A stretch of DNA of 33,542 bases from Bacteroidetes bacterium MedPE-SWsnd-G1 (GTDB lineage: Bacteria > Bacteroidota > Bacteroidia > Flavobacteriales > Flavobacteriaceae): NCBI GenBank assembly GCA_001874265.1, contig MPDD01000029.1:1-33542 (forward strand), written 5' to 3'. A program made the translations under genes and the position numbers. Below, in pieces: positions 1 through 7,545 of the stretch. The first letter of the stretch is position 1. Every line of letters starts with the position of its first letter. The notes beneath the pieces were generated by a model. It ran no database searches. It was not told the origin of the DNA and saw only the letters and a program-made list of their open reading frames with translations.

Positions 1-1
1 A

Positions 2-85
2 TTAAAATTAGCAGAATCACCGAATACTAAAGTTGTAGTAGTTGGAGGAAAAGATGGAATGCCTTTAATTTTGGGAAATAACTAA
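2..85 (+). CDS. C-terminal fragment of a protein, possibly SPFH/band 7 (prohibitin-like)
   Basis: One open frame runs in from the left edge and stops at TAA 83-85, giving 27 residues that end with KVVVVGGKDGMPLILGNN. A short helix followed by a hydrophobic strand and a 'GKDGMPLIL' end is, from memory, what flavobacterial SPFH/band 7 proteins look like at the C-terminus, but 27 residues cannot prove it. A strong terminator follows at 103-131. The frame is clearly the end of a real gene; the family is a guess. Confidence 0.5.
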   Translation, partial: LKLAESPNTKVVVVGGKDGMPLILGNN

Positions 86-102
86 AATTAATATTGTACA
101 AT

Positions 103-131
103 AAAAAAGCCGCTCAAAGAGCGGCTTTTTT
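103..131. terminator. Bidirectional Rho-independent terminator
   Basis: A perfect GCCGCTC/GAGCGGC stem (109-115 with 119-125) has a 3-base AAA loop, an A-run before it and a T-run after it. It lies between two convergent genes (the + gene ending at 85 and the - gene ending at 148) and can serve both strands. Confidence 0.92.
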
Positions 132-147
132 ATTTGTATTTTTTCAA

Positions 148-1035
148 TTAAGAAAACTGATTAGAAACGTTCTCGGCTTTCTTTCCTTCAGAATAATCGT
201 AAAAGCCTTCACCTGATTTTACACCTAATTTTCCAGCGTTTACCATATTTACGAGTAAAGGACATGGAGCATATTTTGGGTTTTTAAATCCGTTGTACAT
301 TACGTTCAAGATAGATAAACAAACATCTAGCCCAATAAAATCTGCTAATTGCAATGGACCCATTGGGTGTGCCATTCCTAGTTTCATTACGGTATCTATT
401 TCTTTAACACCAGCAACGCCATTGTACAATGTTTCGATGGATTCATTCAACATTGGCATTAATATGCGGTTGGCTACAAAACCTGGATAGTCATTGACTT
501 CTACTGGAACTTTTCCTAGTTGTTCCGACAACTCCATAATTTCTTTTGTAGTCTCGTCAGAAGAAGAATACCCTCTAATAATTTCTACAAGCTTCATTAT
601 TGGTACTGGATTCATAAAATGCATTCCAATTACTTTTGCAGGCCTCGTAGTTACCCCAGCAATTTCAGTTATAGAAATGGAAGAGGTGTTTGTTGCTAGT
701 ATGGTGTTAGGAGGGCAGGCTTTGTCTAACATTCTAAAAATGGATAACTTTAGTTCTAAGTTCTCTGTTGCCGCTTCAACTACCAAATCTACATTAGAGA
801 CGCCCTCTTCTAAATTTGTAAAAGTATTTATGTTTTCTAATGTTGTATTTTTTTGTTCTTCAGAAATTTTTTCTTTGGATAACAATCTATTTAAATTATG
901 TTCAATTGTTACCTTGGCATTTGCAAGTGCTTCTTCAGAAATATCGACTAGGTGAACTGAAAAATTACATTGTGCAAATGTATGAGCAATACCATTTCCC
1001 ATAGTTCCTGCACCTATTACTGCTATTTTCTTCAT
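148..1035 (-). CDS. 3-hydroxybutyryl-CoA dehydrogenase (3-hydroxyacyl-CoA dehydrogenase family)
   Basis: This is a 295-residue NAD(P)-dependent cytoplasmic enzyme that interconverts 3-hydroxybutyryl-CoA and acetoacetyl-CoA in fatty-acid or butyrate-type metabolism. The N-terminal Rossmann motif GAGTMG is at residues 8-13. The catalytic set is in place with family spacing: Ser118 (NTSS), His139 (GMHFMNPVP), Glu151 and Asn189 (GFVANR). The length is normal for single-domain Hbd/PaaH. The frame is open further upstream, but the start at 1035 is preferred because MKKIAVIGAG is the family N-terminus and its ATG overlaps the upstream gene's stop as ATGA, indicating translational coupling. It is the last gene of a three-gene operon with a fatty acid hydroxylase-like enzyme and a Gfo/Idh oxidoreductase. 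The exact acyl-chain preference cannot be read. Confidence 0.93.
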   Translation of the reverse strand: MKKIAVIGAGTMGNGIAHTFAQCNFSVHLVDISEEALANAKVTIEHNLNRLLSKEKISEEQKNTTLENINTFTNLEEGVSNVDLVVEAATENLELKLSIFRMLDKACPPNTILATNTSSISITEIAGVTTRPAKVIGMHFMNPVPIMKLVEIIRGYSSSDETTKEIMELSEQLGKVPVEVNDYPGFVANRILMPMLNESIETLYNGVAGVKEIDTVMKLGMAHPMGPLQLADFIGLDVCLSILNVMYNGFKNPKYAPCPLLVNMVNAGKLGVKSGEGFYDYSEGKKAENVSNQFS

Positions 1036-1682
1036 TGTTTTTGTGTTTTTCGTTTTGGAGGCATCGTACCAAATACACGATCCCATATTGTGTTTGATAC
1101 CCCAAATGCTTTATTAGGATATTTATAATGATGTAAAAGATGATGTCTCCAAATCCAACTAAAATATTTCTTTGGAGGACTGTATACATGTGTTGCTCGG
1201 TGCAAAAACGAATACAAGAGGTACCCTAAAAAGAATCCTGGGAAAAACCCCCATGTAAGCACACCATAACCAAAAATACTAAATAGTACATATTGTAATC
1301 CGAACAAAATAAACCCCATAATCAATCCTGGAACTGGAGGCATTAATAATCGCTCTGTATCCTTTGGGTATTGATGATGAGAACCGTGCATAATAAAATG
1401 AAAACGTTGCACATATTTATTTTCATTTATCCAATGAAATAAAAATCTGTGTAATAGGTATTCTGTCAATGTCCAACTAAATATTGAAATAATGAACAAA
1501 CTAATAAAGGTGTTTATTGGTATGTTTTTAACTACTAATGCAATATAGATTAACAGAATGACGGTTGATCCATAGACAATAATATTAGATGTTAAACTAG
1601 TTTTGGTTAAACTTTCTAAAAAGGGATTTTTAAATATTTCTGCCTTCCCTTTTTTATGTTCGGTAGTAACTTTTGATTCCAT
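1032..1682 (-). CDS. Sterol desaturase / fatty acid hydroxylase superfamily membrane enzyme
   Basis: This 216-residue integral membrane protein belongs to the di-iron, histidine-rich fatty acid hydroxylase superfamily. The histidine boxes are in order: HRFLFH (78-83), HFIMHGSHH (95-103), HRATH (161-165) and HHLLHH (180-185). They are followed by the conserved tail NTIWDRVFGT. Hydrophobic segments lie around residues 33-52, 56-72, 115-137 and 140-160. The pattern resembles fatty acid 2-hydroxylases and suggests hydroxylation of lipid acyl chains, but the substrate cannot be inferred. ATG 1682 is chosen; the frame can be extended to a TTG at 1694. The gene follows the Gfo/Idh gene by 29 bases and overlaps the dehydrogenase start by 4 bases. 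Confidence 0.87.
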   Translation of the reverse strand: MESKVTTEHKKGKAEIFKNPFLESLTKTSLTSNIIVYGSTVILLIYIALVVKNIPINTFISLFIISIFSWTLTEYLLHRFLFHWINENKYVQRFHFIMHGSHHQYPKDTERLLMPPVPGLIMGFILFGLQYVLFSIFGYGVLTWGFFPGFFLGYLLYSFLHRATHVYSPPKKYFSWIWRHHLLHHYKYPNKAFGVSNTIWDRVFGTMPPKRKTQKQ

Positions 1683-1711
1683 ATGTTGTAGCAATTTTCA
1701 TGTTGAATCGA

Positions 1712-2671
1712 TTAAAAATTTGAAATTATTTGATGTGCCACCTTTAATGCTTTGGTTCCATCATTTAAGGTTACGATTGGTCTTGTTTCATTTACAATAG
1801 CATCGGCAAATGTCTCCAATTCACCTAAAATAGCATTATTATTTTCTATACTAGGGTTTTCAAAATAGATTTGCTTTTTAACACCTTCAGCATTTTGAAG
1901 AATCATTGCAAATTCATCTGGGTTTTCAGGAACATCTTTCATCCGAACTACTTCGCTTTTCTTTTCTAAAAAGTCTACAGAGATATAGGCATCCTTTTGG
2001 AAAAACCTTGTTTTACGCATATTCTTTAAAGAAATTCTACTTGCGGTTAAATTTGCAACACACCCATTCTCAAATTCAATTCTTGCATTTGCTATATCTG
2101 GTGTGTCAGAAATTACTGAAACACCGCTGGCGTGCACACTTTTAACGGTTGATGGCACAACACTTAAAATAATATCAATATCATGAATCATTAAATCTAA
2201 CACTACAGGTACATCTGTTCCTCTAGGATTAAATTCGGCCAATCGATGACATTCAATAAACATAGGGTTGTTAATTTTATCTTTGGCGGCTGTAAATGCC
2301 GGGTTAAAACGTTCAACGTGACCAACTTGCCCTAATACATGGTTTTGACTAGCCAAAACTCTAATGGCCTGCGCTTCTTCAACAGTATTGGTTATTGGTT
2401 TTTCAATAAAAACATGTTTACCAGCTTCAATGGCTTCTTTTGCGCATTCAAAATGAGAAAGTGTTGGAGTTACAATATCCACCACATCTACTTCTTTTAT
2501 TAGTTCAGAAATTGTTTCAAAATTTTTATATCCAAATTCTTCTGAAACCTTAATAGCATTCTCTTTTAGAGGGTCGTAAAACCCAACTAATTCATATTTA
2601 GAAGATTGATTTAACAATCTTAAATGTATTTTTCCAAGGTGTCCAGCACCTAAAACTCCAACTTTTAACAT
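1712..2671 (-). CDS. Gfo/Idh/MocA family oxidoreductase
   Basis: This 319-residue NAD(P)-dependent dehydrogenase of unknown substrate has an N-terminal Rossmann fold with GVLGAGHLG at residues 5-13. The family EKP motif is at 90-92 in the context HVFIEKPITN. A C-terminal alpha/beta substrate domain follows. The start at 2671 is preferred over ATG 2689 because the family begins MLKVGVLGAG and because a -7 promoter box lies at 2687-2694, overlapping the longer start. It is first in the operon with the fatty acid hydroxylase-like gene and the 3-hydroxybutyryl-CoA dehydrogenase, and it is divergent from pcm. Sugar, inositol or other polyol-type substrates are typical of the family, but nothing here selects one. 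Confidence 0.9.
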   Translation of the reverse strand: MLKVGVLGAGHLGKIHLRLLNQSSKYELVGFYDPLKENAIKVSEEFGYKNFETISELIKEVDVVDIVTPTLSHFECAKEAIEAGKHVFIEKPITNTVEEAQAIRVLASQNHVLGQVGHVERFNPAFTAAKDKINNPMFIECHRLAEFNPRGTDVPVVLDLMIHDIDIILSVVPSTVKSVHASGVSVISDTPDIANARIEFENGCVANLTASRISLKNMRKTRFFQKDAYISVDFLEKKSEVVRMKDVPENPDEFAMILQNAEGVKKQIYFENPSIENNNAILGELETFADAIVNETRPIVTLNDGTKALKVAHQIISNF

Positions 2672-2686
2672 GTACTTTGTTTTGTT

Positions 2687-2694
2687 CAAAAATA
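2687..2694 (-). promoter_or_regulatory. -7 promoter box of the Gfo/Idh operon
   Basis: On the minus strand this reads TATTTTTG, matching the Bacteroidota -7 consensus TAnnTTTG, 15 bases before the ATG at 2671. I see no clear -33 TTG at the usual spacing. The position fits the shorter start of the gene. Confidence 0.5.
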
Positions 2695-2746
2695 AGAATT
2701 TTTTTGTTGGTAAATGATTACTTTTAGCTATCCAAATTTTTTCAAA

Positions 2747-3388
2747 TTGAAAGACACATTAAAGCATCAAGGGCTTCGGAATAAGTTAATAAACGTGCTC
2801 ATTAACAAAGGAATAAAGGATACTGAAGTATTAGCCGCAATGCAAAAGATTCCTCGTCATTTGTTTATGGATTCTAGTTTTGAAGCTTTTGCTTATCAAG
2901 ATAAAGCATTTCCTATAGCGGCAGATCAAACAATTTCTCAGCCCTATACTGTGGCATTTCAATCTGAATTATTGAATTTGCATCAAGGAAATAAAGTGTT
3001 GGAGATAGGTACGGGTTCAGGATATCAAACGGCCGTGTTGTTAGAATTGAAAGCAAAAGTATTTACGATCGAACGCCAACGTGAACTTTATAAAAAGACA
3101 AAATTATTTTTGCCAAAATTGAACTATAAGCCGAAAAAACTAATTTTCGGGGATGGTTATAAAGGATTGGTTGAAGAGGCTCCCTTTGATGGAATAATTG
3201 TAACAGCAGGTGCTCCTTTCGTTCCCAAACCTTTACTGAGTCAATTAAAAATAGAAGGTAGGCTTGTTATTCCCGTTGGTGATGAAACTCAAATAATGAC
3301 CTTGTTTATTCGAAAATCGGCCAAAGAATTTGAAAAACACGAATTTGGCGACTTTAGATTTGTACCGATGTTACAGAAGAAAAATTAA
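2747..3388 (+). CDS. pcm: Protein-L-isoaspartate O-methyltransferase
   Basis: This SAM-dependent enzyme methylates L-isoaspartyl residues in aged proteins and starts their repair. The diagnostic motif QTISQPYTVA and the SAM-binding motif LEIGTGSGYQTA are present about 24 residues apart. The C-terminal RLVIP and GDFRFVPM segments are also family-like. TTG 2747 is taken as the start (213 residues) because flavobacterial homologues, from memory, begin with MKDT-KHQGLRN, which matches exactly from this TTG. ATG 2714 in the same frame would add 11 unmatched residues (224 in all). The last four bases overlap the convergent ketosynthase gene (3385-3388). A weak TACTTTTA box lies 20 bases upstream of the TTG. 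Confidence 0.93.
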   Translation: MKDTLKHQGLRNKLINVLINKGIKDTEVLAAMQKIPRHLFMDSSFEAFAYQDKAFPIAADQTISQPYTVAFQSELLNLHQGNKVLEIGTGSGYQTAVLLELKAKVFTIERQRELYKKTKLFLPKLNYKPKKLIFGDGYKGLVEEAPFDGIIVTAGAPFVPKPLLSQLKIEGRLVIPVGDETQIMTLFIRKSAKEFEKHEFGDFRFVPMLQKKN

Positions 3389-4464
3389 TATTGATAAATA
3401 AACGCATTAACATTCATTCCTGCTCCAACAGAGGCAAAAATTAAACTGTCTCCAGAATTGATCGAATGCGGTTTTAGTTCTCCTTTTAATATTAAGTCTA
3501 AAAGTGTAGGGACCGTAGCTACGGAAGCATTACCTAGCCAAGAAATAGTCATAGGCATCACATCATCCGGAGGAGTACTTTCGTACAACTTATAAAAGCG
3601 TTCTAAGATGGCTTCGTCCATTTTACCATTGGCTTGATGGATTAGAATCTTTTTAATTTGATCTATTGGAATCCCAGATTTATCTAAACATGATTTCATA
3701 GCAGAAGGCACCGTAGACAATGCATAATGATATAATCTTCGTCCATTCATTTTCATGTATTTAAGTCCTTTTGTAGCCGTACTTTGATGAAATGAGTCGC
3801 CCATTACTAACATTTCTGAAAACTCTAAAGTATCCGATCTAGTGGCATGTGAAAGTATTCCAATTGGAGTATCACTTTCTTTCCCTTCCAAAATAACGGC
3901 ACCTGCCCCATCAGCAAATATCATAGCATCACGATCATGCGGATCATAAACACGAGAAAGCACATCTGCTCCAATAACCAACACCTTTTTGGCATCGCCA
4001 GATTTAATATAGTAATTCGCCTGAATAACACCTTGAATCCACCCTGGACAACCAAAGGTAACATCATATGCTACAGCATTAGGGTTCTTTATACCTAGTC
4101 TAAATTTTACTCGGGCAGCCAAGCTGGGTAGAATATCCAACTGCTTATTGTCAATTTTTACTTCCCCAAAATTGTGAGCAATAATAATATGGTCTAACTC
4201 CTCCTTATCTATTCCCGCTGATTTAATGGCCTGTTCAGCTGCAAAAAAAGCAATATCAGAAGTGTTTAAATCTTCAGAAACATGTCTTCTTTCAGCAATA
4301 GTTGTAATTTCTTCAAATTTCTCAACAATTTCCTGATTGGTTTTTTTAATCGGATCTCCATTCTTTTCGTAAAAAGTGGAAGATAAGAAATCCTGATTAA
4401 GAATTTTTTCGGTAGGAATGTAAGATCCTGTACCTGTAATGATACTGTAAATTTGTTTACTCAT
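3385..4464 (-). CDS. 3-oxoacyl-ACP synthase III family protein (FabH-like ketosynthase)
   Basis: This 359-residue thiolase-fold condensing enzyme has the complete catalytic triad of the KAS III family: Cys139 in TFGCPGW, His276 in IHQANGKM and Asn312 in WLGNASVAT. The C-terminal motif is FASVGAGMNVNAF. FabH proper condenses acetyl-CoA with malonyl-ACP. This one is longer than typical FabH (about 320-330) and has an insert around residues 28-50, so it may be a FabH-like paralogue with another starter rather than the housekeeping FabH. It stands alone, convergent with pcm. ATG 4464 is preferred; ATG 4470 would add two residues. A -7 box lies at 4484-4491. Confidence 0.88.
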   Translation of the reverse strand: MSKQIYSIITGTGSYIPTEKILNQDFLSSTFYEKNGDPIKKTNQEIVEKFEEITTIAERRHVSEDLNTSDIAFFAAEQAIKSAGIDKEELDHIIIAHNFGEVKIDNKQLDILPSLAARVKFRLGIKNPNAVAYDVTFGCPGWIQGVIQANYYIKSGDAKKVLVIGADVLSRVYDPHDRDAMIFADGAGAVILEGKESDTPIGILSHATRSDTLEFSEMLVMGDSFHQSTATKGLKYMKMNGRRLYHYALSTVPSAMKSCLDKSGIPIDQIKKILIHQANGKMDEAILERFYKLYESTPPDDVMPMTISWLGNASVATVPTLLDLILKGELKPHSINSGDSLIFASVGAGMNVNAFIYQY

Positions 4465-4483
4465 AAACATTGAAGATATGTAA

Positions 4484-4491
4484 CAAATATA
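4484..4491 (-). promoter_or_regulatory. -7 promoter box of the FabH-like gene
   Basis: The minus strand reads TATATTTG, a match to TAnnTTTG, 19 bases before ATG 4464. No convincing -33 element is visible. The 207-base gap from 4465 to 4671 holds nothing else that I can support. Confidence 0.5.
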
Positions 4492-4671
4492 TAATTTTAG
4501 GCTAATTTATACTTATAATAAAAGTTTATTTACGATGCCCAAAAGCATGAATTAATTGGGAAAACGTAATAATTTATAATAAAAGACAGCATTGTCGTTA
4601 TTAAATGTTGAGTTGAATGGGATATTCAACCAAAGAAAATAACTAATGAAATAAAGAAGCGCAGGCTAGAC

Positions 4672-5061
4672 TTATTTTTGATTGGTTTTATTTAATGGAT
4701 ATAATAAACTTAGAGCGCATATAAGTAACCCTAAAAACTCTCTAGTTCCTTCTAAATAGGGTTTTTCATATACCATTTCACCAAAAATTTCATTTTTATT
4801 ATCAATCTCTATCCAATCCATGAAATAAGAAAAATGATATAATGAGTAGGCGATAAGTAGAAAGAAAATAAACCAGTAAATTCTTTTTGAAATTGGCTTA
4901 AATAATGAGAATACATGAAGCAGCGCAACAATAAAATAAATAGCAAACCAATGATAAGGGTCAGGATCGTTCAATTGAATATAGGCTGAACAAAGAAAAA
5001 GCCCAAAAAAAAGGAAACTGATGAGTTTTCTTTTACTTGAAATTGCTTTGTAATAACTCAT
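4672..5061 (-). CDS. TMEM220-family small membrane protein
   Basis: This 129-residue membrane protein has four hydrophobic segments (about residues 12-28, 37-53, 60-77 and 108-122). It carries the signature of the TMEM220 family: Q-x-N-D-P-D-x-x-x-W in helix 1 (here QLNDPDPYHW) and a GTREFLGLLI segment before the last helix. TMEM220 is known from animals and bacteria and has no established biochemical function. The start codon overlaps the stop of the upstream outer-membrane protein gene as TAATG, so the two are probably translated together. The family call rests on the motif and the topology. Confidence 0.75.
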   Translation of the reverse strand: MSYYKAISSKRKLISFLFFGLFLCSAYIQLNDPDPYHWFAIYFIVALLHVFSLFKPISKRIYWFIFFLLIAYSLYHFSYFMDWIEIDNKNEIFGEMVYEKPYLEGTREFLGLLICALSLLYPLNKTNQK

Positions 5062-5780
5062 TATAAATTTCGATGATCATTCCAATTAGAATTGGATCTT
5101 CTTTTCTTCTTTTCACCACCAAAGGAAAAAAGGTCAATCGTAGCGCTAATAATAAATTGACTAGGATTATATTCTAGCATAGCTCCTCTATTCGTCCCAT
5201 ATTTTGCTCTAACCATGTCAATTTCTACGTGTTCTACTTTGGTCATTCCATATACATACCTTGCATCAATACCAAATCTATTATATTGAAACGTTAAACC
5301 TGCACCAACACCTAAATTGGTTTTTTCATAAGTCCATGGAGTAGACGCTTTTTCTTCATTTCCTTCTAATTGACGATCATTAATCATACTTATCGAAGGG
5401 CCTAAATAAACGGCTACTGGACCAAACACTCTATAACCGAAGAATAATCCTATATCAATATTAGATTGAGTCCATTCTGAAGTTTCAAGTGCTAATTCAT
5501 AATTGCTAGTAAGGGAAGTATAAACAACTTCAGGGCTAAAATAAAAATAATCGAAATTTAATTTTAAATAGCCTCCAAAATGATAACTACTGGCTTTATC
5601 CGCAGTATAGTATGTATCTTCACTGGGTGTAACTCCGTTACCTCCTCTAGGGCCATAATGATACAATTCACCTATTGAGTTAAAGTTTAATCCACCTTTA
5701 ATACCAAAAGTGAAATCTTGTGCCGATACCGCATTAATACTCAATAAAATAAATAACAAGTGTAGGGACGTTCTTTTCAT
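5061..5780 (-). CDS. PorT-like outer-membrane beta-barrel protein
   Basis: This 239-residue secreted protein has an N-terminal signal peptide that ends at about VSAQ (residues 18-21), then FTFGIKGGLNFNS. That opening and the alternating aromatic strands that follow are typical of the Bacteroidota 'PorT family / outer membrane beta-barrel' proteins. The predicted location is the outer membrane; no transport substrate or partner can be inferred. The C-terminus is a short basic and polar tail (EKKKRRSNSNWNDHRNL), unusual for a barrel, which normally ends on an aromatic strand residue. The gene overlaps the TMEM220-like gene by one base and follows a shorter, related barrel gene. Confidence 0.8.
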   Translation of the reverse strand: MKRTSLHLLFILLSINAVSAQDFTFGIKGGLNFNSIGELYHYGPRGGNGVTPSEDTYYTADKASSYHFGGYLKLNFDYFYFSPEVVYTSLTSNYELALETSEWTQSNIDIGLFFGYRVFGPVAVYLGPSISMINDRQLEGNEEKASTPWTYEKTNLGVGAGLTFQYNRFGIDARYVYGMTKVEHVEIDMVRAKYGTNRGAMLEYNPSQFIISATIDLFSFGGEKKKRRSNSNWNDHRNL

Positions 5781-5893
5781 AACTCAAGTTGGTTAATTTA
5801 TTTTAATAAAGGATAAATATATAAACTTTAACACAAAACCATTGATTTTATTATTAAAAAAAGTAGGTTAATAATAGATAAAAATCTAAATAT

Positions 5894-6487
5894 CTACATT
5901 TTAACCGACAAACTTAAGATTATTTGTTCGGGCCTTGTGTCTATTTTCCCTTCAAAATCTGTGTTGTTAAAAATGGCTGCTTCATTGTCCGAAAGTCCGC
6001 GTTCGTACCTTAAGTCGATTCCCAAATTTCCTAATTGAATACCTGTTCCTATATTCAACCCCACGGTAAAATCATTTTCAACATCACTTATATTGAACCC
6101 ATCTAAATCAGTGTCTATTATATATTGCAATGACGGACCTACAAAAATATTAAGTATGCTAAATACTTTAACACCCGCCAATATGGGCATATCTATTTTC
6201 TGCATTTTAAAACTTCCTTCAGATTCATAATCACTTTGAGTTTGAGTATATATAATCTCCGGACGAACATAAAGTGACCCTTTAGTTTTAGCAAATGCTC
6301 CTATATGAAAACCTGTACTGTTATTAGATTCTATAGTTGTGGTTTCGGAAATATTTATTATTTCCTTTGCTAGGTCTCCATTAGAGTTAAAATTGATTCC
6401 TCCTTTTAGTCCCCATTCTATAATTTGAGCATGACTGACCGACGCTGTACCAATTGACAGTACAACAAACGTAATTAATTTTTTCAT
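5894..6487 (-). CDS. PorT-like outer-membrane beta-barrel protein
   Basis: This 197-residue protein has a clear signal peptide (cleavage near SHAQ, residues 18-21). It opens with WGLKGGINFNSNGDL, very like the FGIKGGLNFNSIGEL opening of the neighbouring barrel at 5061-5780, so the two look like diverged tandem copies. Later segments (LGNLGIDLRYERGL, IILSLSVKM) are amphipathic strands, and the protein ends on a normal barrel strand. It belongs in the outer membrane with unknown function. A 113-base gap separates it from the downstream barrel gene, and I see no consensus promoter in that gap. Confidence 0.8.
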   Translation of the reverse strand: MKKLITFVVLSIGTASVSHAQIIEWGLKGGINFNSNGDLAKEIINISETTTIESNNSTGFHIGAFAKTKGSLYVRPEIIYTQTQSDYESEGSFKMQKIDMPILAGVKVFSILNIFVGPSLQYIIDTDLDGFNISDVENDFTVGLNIGTGIQLGNLGIDLRYERGLSDNEAAIFNNTDFEGKIDTRPEQIILSLSVKM

Positions 6488-6535
6488 AAAAATTTGCTAA
6501 GATTTAGTTAGACTAATAACGACAAAAATGACGGC

Positions 6536-7489
6536 TTATTTTCTGGCAATCACTTTTTCTACTGCTTTTTCAACAGCTTTAGCATCTAAACCATATTTTT
6601 TCATTAATTGTGCTGGAGTTCCAGACTCACCAAAACTATCGTTTACCGCTACATACTCTTGTGGAACTGGGTTATTTAAACTCAAGGTTCTAGCAACACT
6701 CTCTCCTAGACCACCAATTACGTTATGCTCTTCAGCCGTAACGATGCAACCTGTTTTAGCAATAGAATTAAGGATAATTTCTTCATCTAAAGGCTTAATA
6801 GTATGAATATTTATAACTTCTGCACTAATACCTTTTGCTTCTAGCGCTTCAGATGCTTGTAATGCCTCCCAAACCAAATGTCCGGTAGCTACAATAGTAA
6901 CATCGGCGCCTTCTGTTAATTGAATTCCTTTTCCAATCACAAACTCTTGGTCTTCCGGCATAAAAATTGGAACTGCAGGACGTCCAAATCTTAAATAGAC
7001 AGGACCTGCATGCTCTGCAATTGCAATAGTTGCTGCTTTAGTTTGGTTGTAATCACATGGGTTTATTACAGTCATCCCTGGTAACATTTTCATTAAACCA
7101 ATATCTTCTAAAGTTTGATGAGTTGCACCGTCTTCACCTAGTGTCAATCCTGCATGCGAAGCACATACTTTTACATTTTTATTTGAATAGGCTATAGATT
7201 GTCTAATTTGATCATAAACTCTTGCCGTAGAAAAGTTGGCAAATGTTCCGGTAAACGGAATTTTACCACCAATTGTTAATCCAGCAGCAATACCCATCAT
7301 ATTGGCTTCTGCAATACCTACTTGGTAAAAGCGATCAGGATTTTCGTCGATAAATGTTTGCATTTTTAAAGACCCTATTAAATCGGCACAAAGTGCAACG
7401 ACATTAGGGTTTGTTCTTCCTAAAATTGTTAAACCATCTCCAAATCCAGAGCGTGTATCTTTCTTTTCGGTAAAAGTGTATTTTTTCAT
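6536..7489 (-). CDS. Transketolase, C-terminal subunit
   Basis: This 317-residue protein corresponds to the pyrimidine-binding and C-terminal domains of transketolase, which moves two-carbon units between sugar phosphates in the pentose phosphate pathway. The thiamine-activating glutamate is Glu61 in YQVGIAEANMMG. The loop HAGLTLGEDGATHQTLEDIG is conserved, and the C-terminal domain starts at about residue 190. Split transketolases normally pair with an N-terminal subunit of about 280 residues that binds the diphosphate. That subunit is not next to this gene: Maf lies upstream and a barrel protein downstream. A -7 box at 7515-7522 suggests separate transcription. It could also be a DXP-synthase-like relative, but the motifs favour transketolase. 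Confidence 0.9.
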   Translation of the reverse strand: MKKYTFTEKKDTRSGFGDGLTILGRTNPNVVALCADLIGSLKMQTFIDENPDRFYQVGIAEANMMGIAAGLTIGGKIPFTGTFANFSTARVYDQIRQSIAYSNKNVKVCASHAGLTLGEDGATHQTLEDIGLMKMLPGMTVINPCDYNQTKAATIAIAEHAGPVYLRFGRPAVPIFMPEDQEFVIGKGIQLTEGADVTIVATGHLVWEALQASEALEAKGISAEVINIHTIKPLDEEIILNSIAKTGCIVTAEEHNVIGGLGESVARTLSLNNPVPQEYVAVNDSFGESGTPAQLMKKYGLDAKAVEKAVEKVIARK

Positions 7490-7514
7490 GACTTTATTAA
7501 TAGTTGTGATGGCA

Positions 7515-7522
7515 CAAATGTA
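7515..7522 (-). promoter_or_regulatory. -7 promoter box of the transketolase subunit gene
   Basis: The minus strand reads TACATTTG followed by TG, a full match to TAnnTTTG, 25 bases before the ATG. It lies in the 56-base gap after maf. No -33 TTG is seen at the usual distance. Confidence 0.55.
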
Positions 7523-7545
7523 AGTGTTTGTCTTTACATTTTGCC

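Noticed and set aside
494-955. Long open frame on the + strand inside the 3-hydroxybutyryl-CoA dehydrogenase gene
   Set aside because: It is antisense to a gene with clear catalytic motifs and shows no family features; a shadow frame.
2714-2746. ATG 2714 as start of pcm
   Set aside because: The 11 added residues match nothing in the family, whereas the sequence from TTG 2747 matches the usual N-terminus. It is kept as an alternative only.
4612-4630. GTTGAAT/ATTCAAC inverted repeat as a terminator
   Set aside because: The 7-base AT-rich stem has no T-run on either side; chance occurrence is likely.
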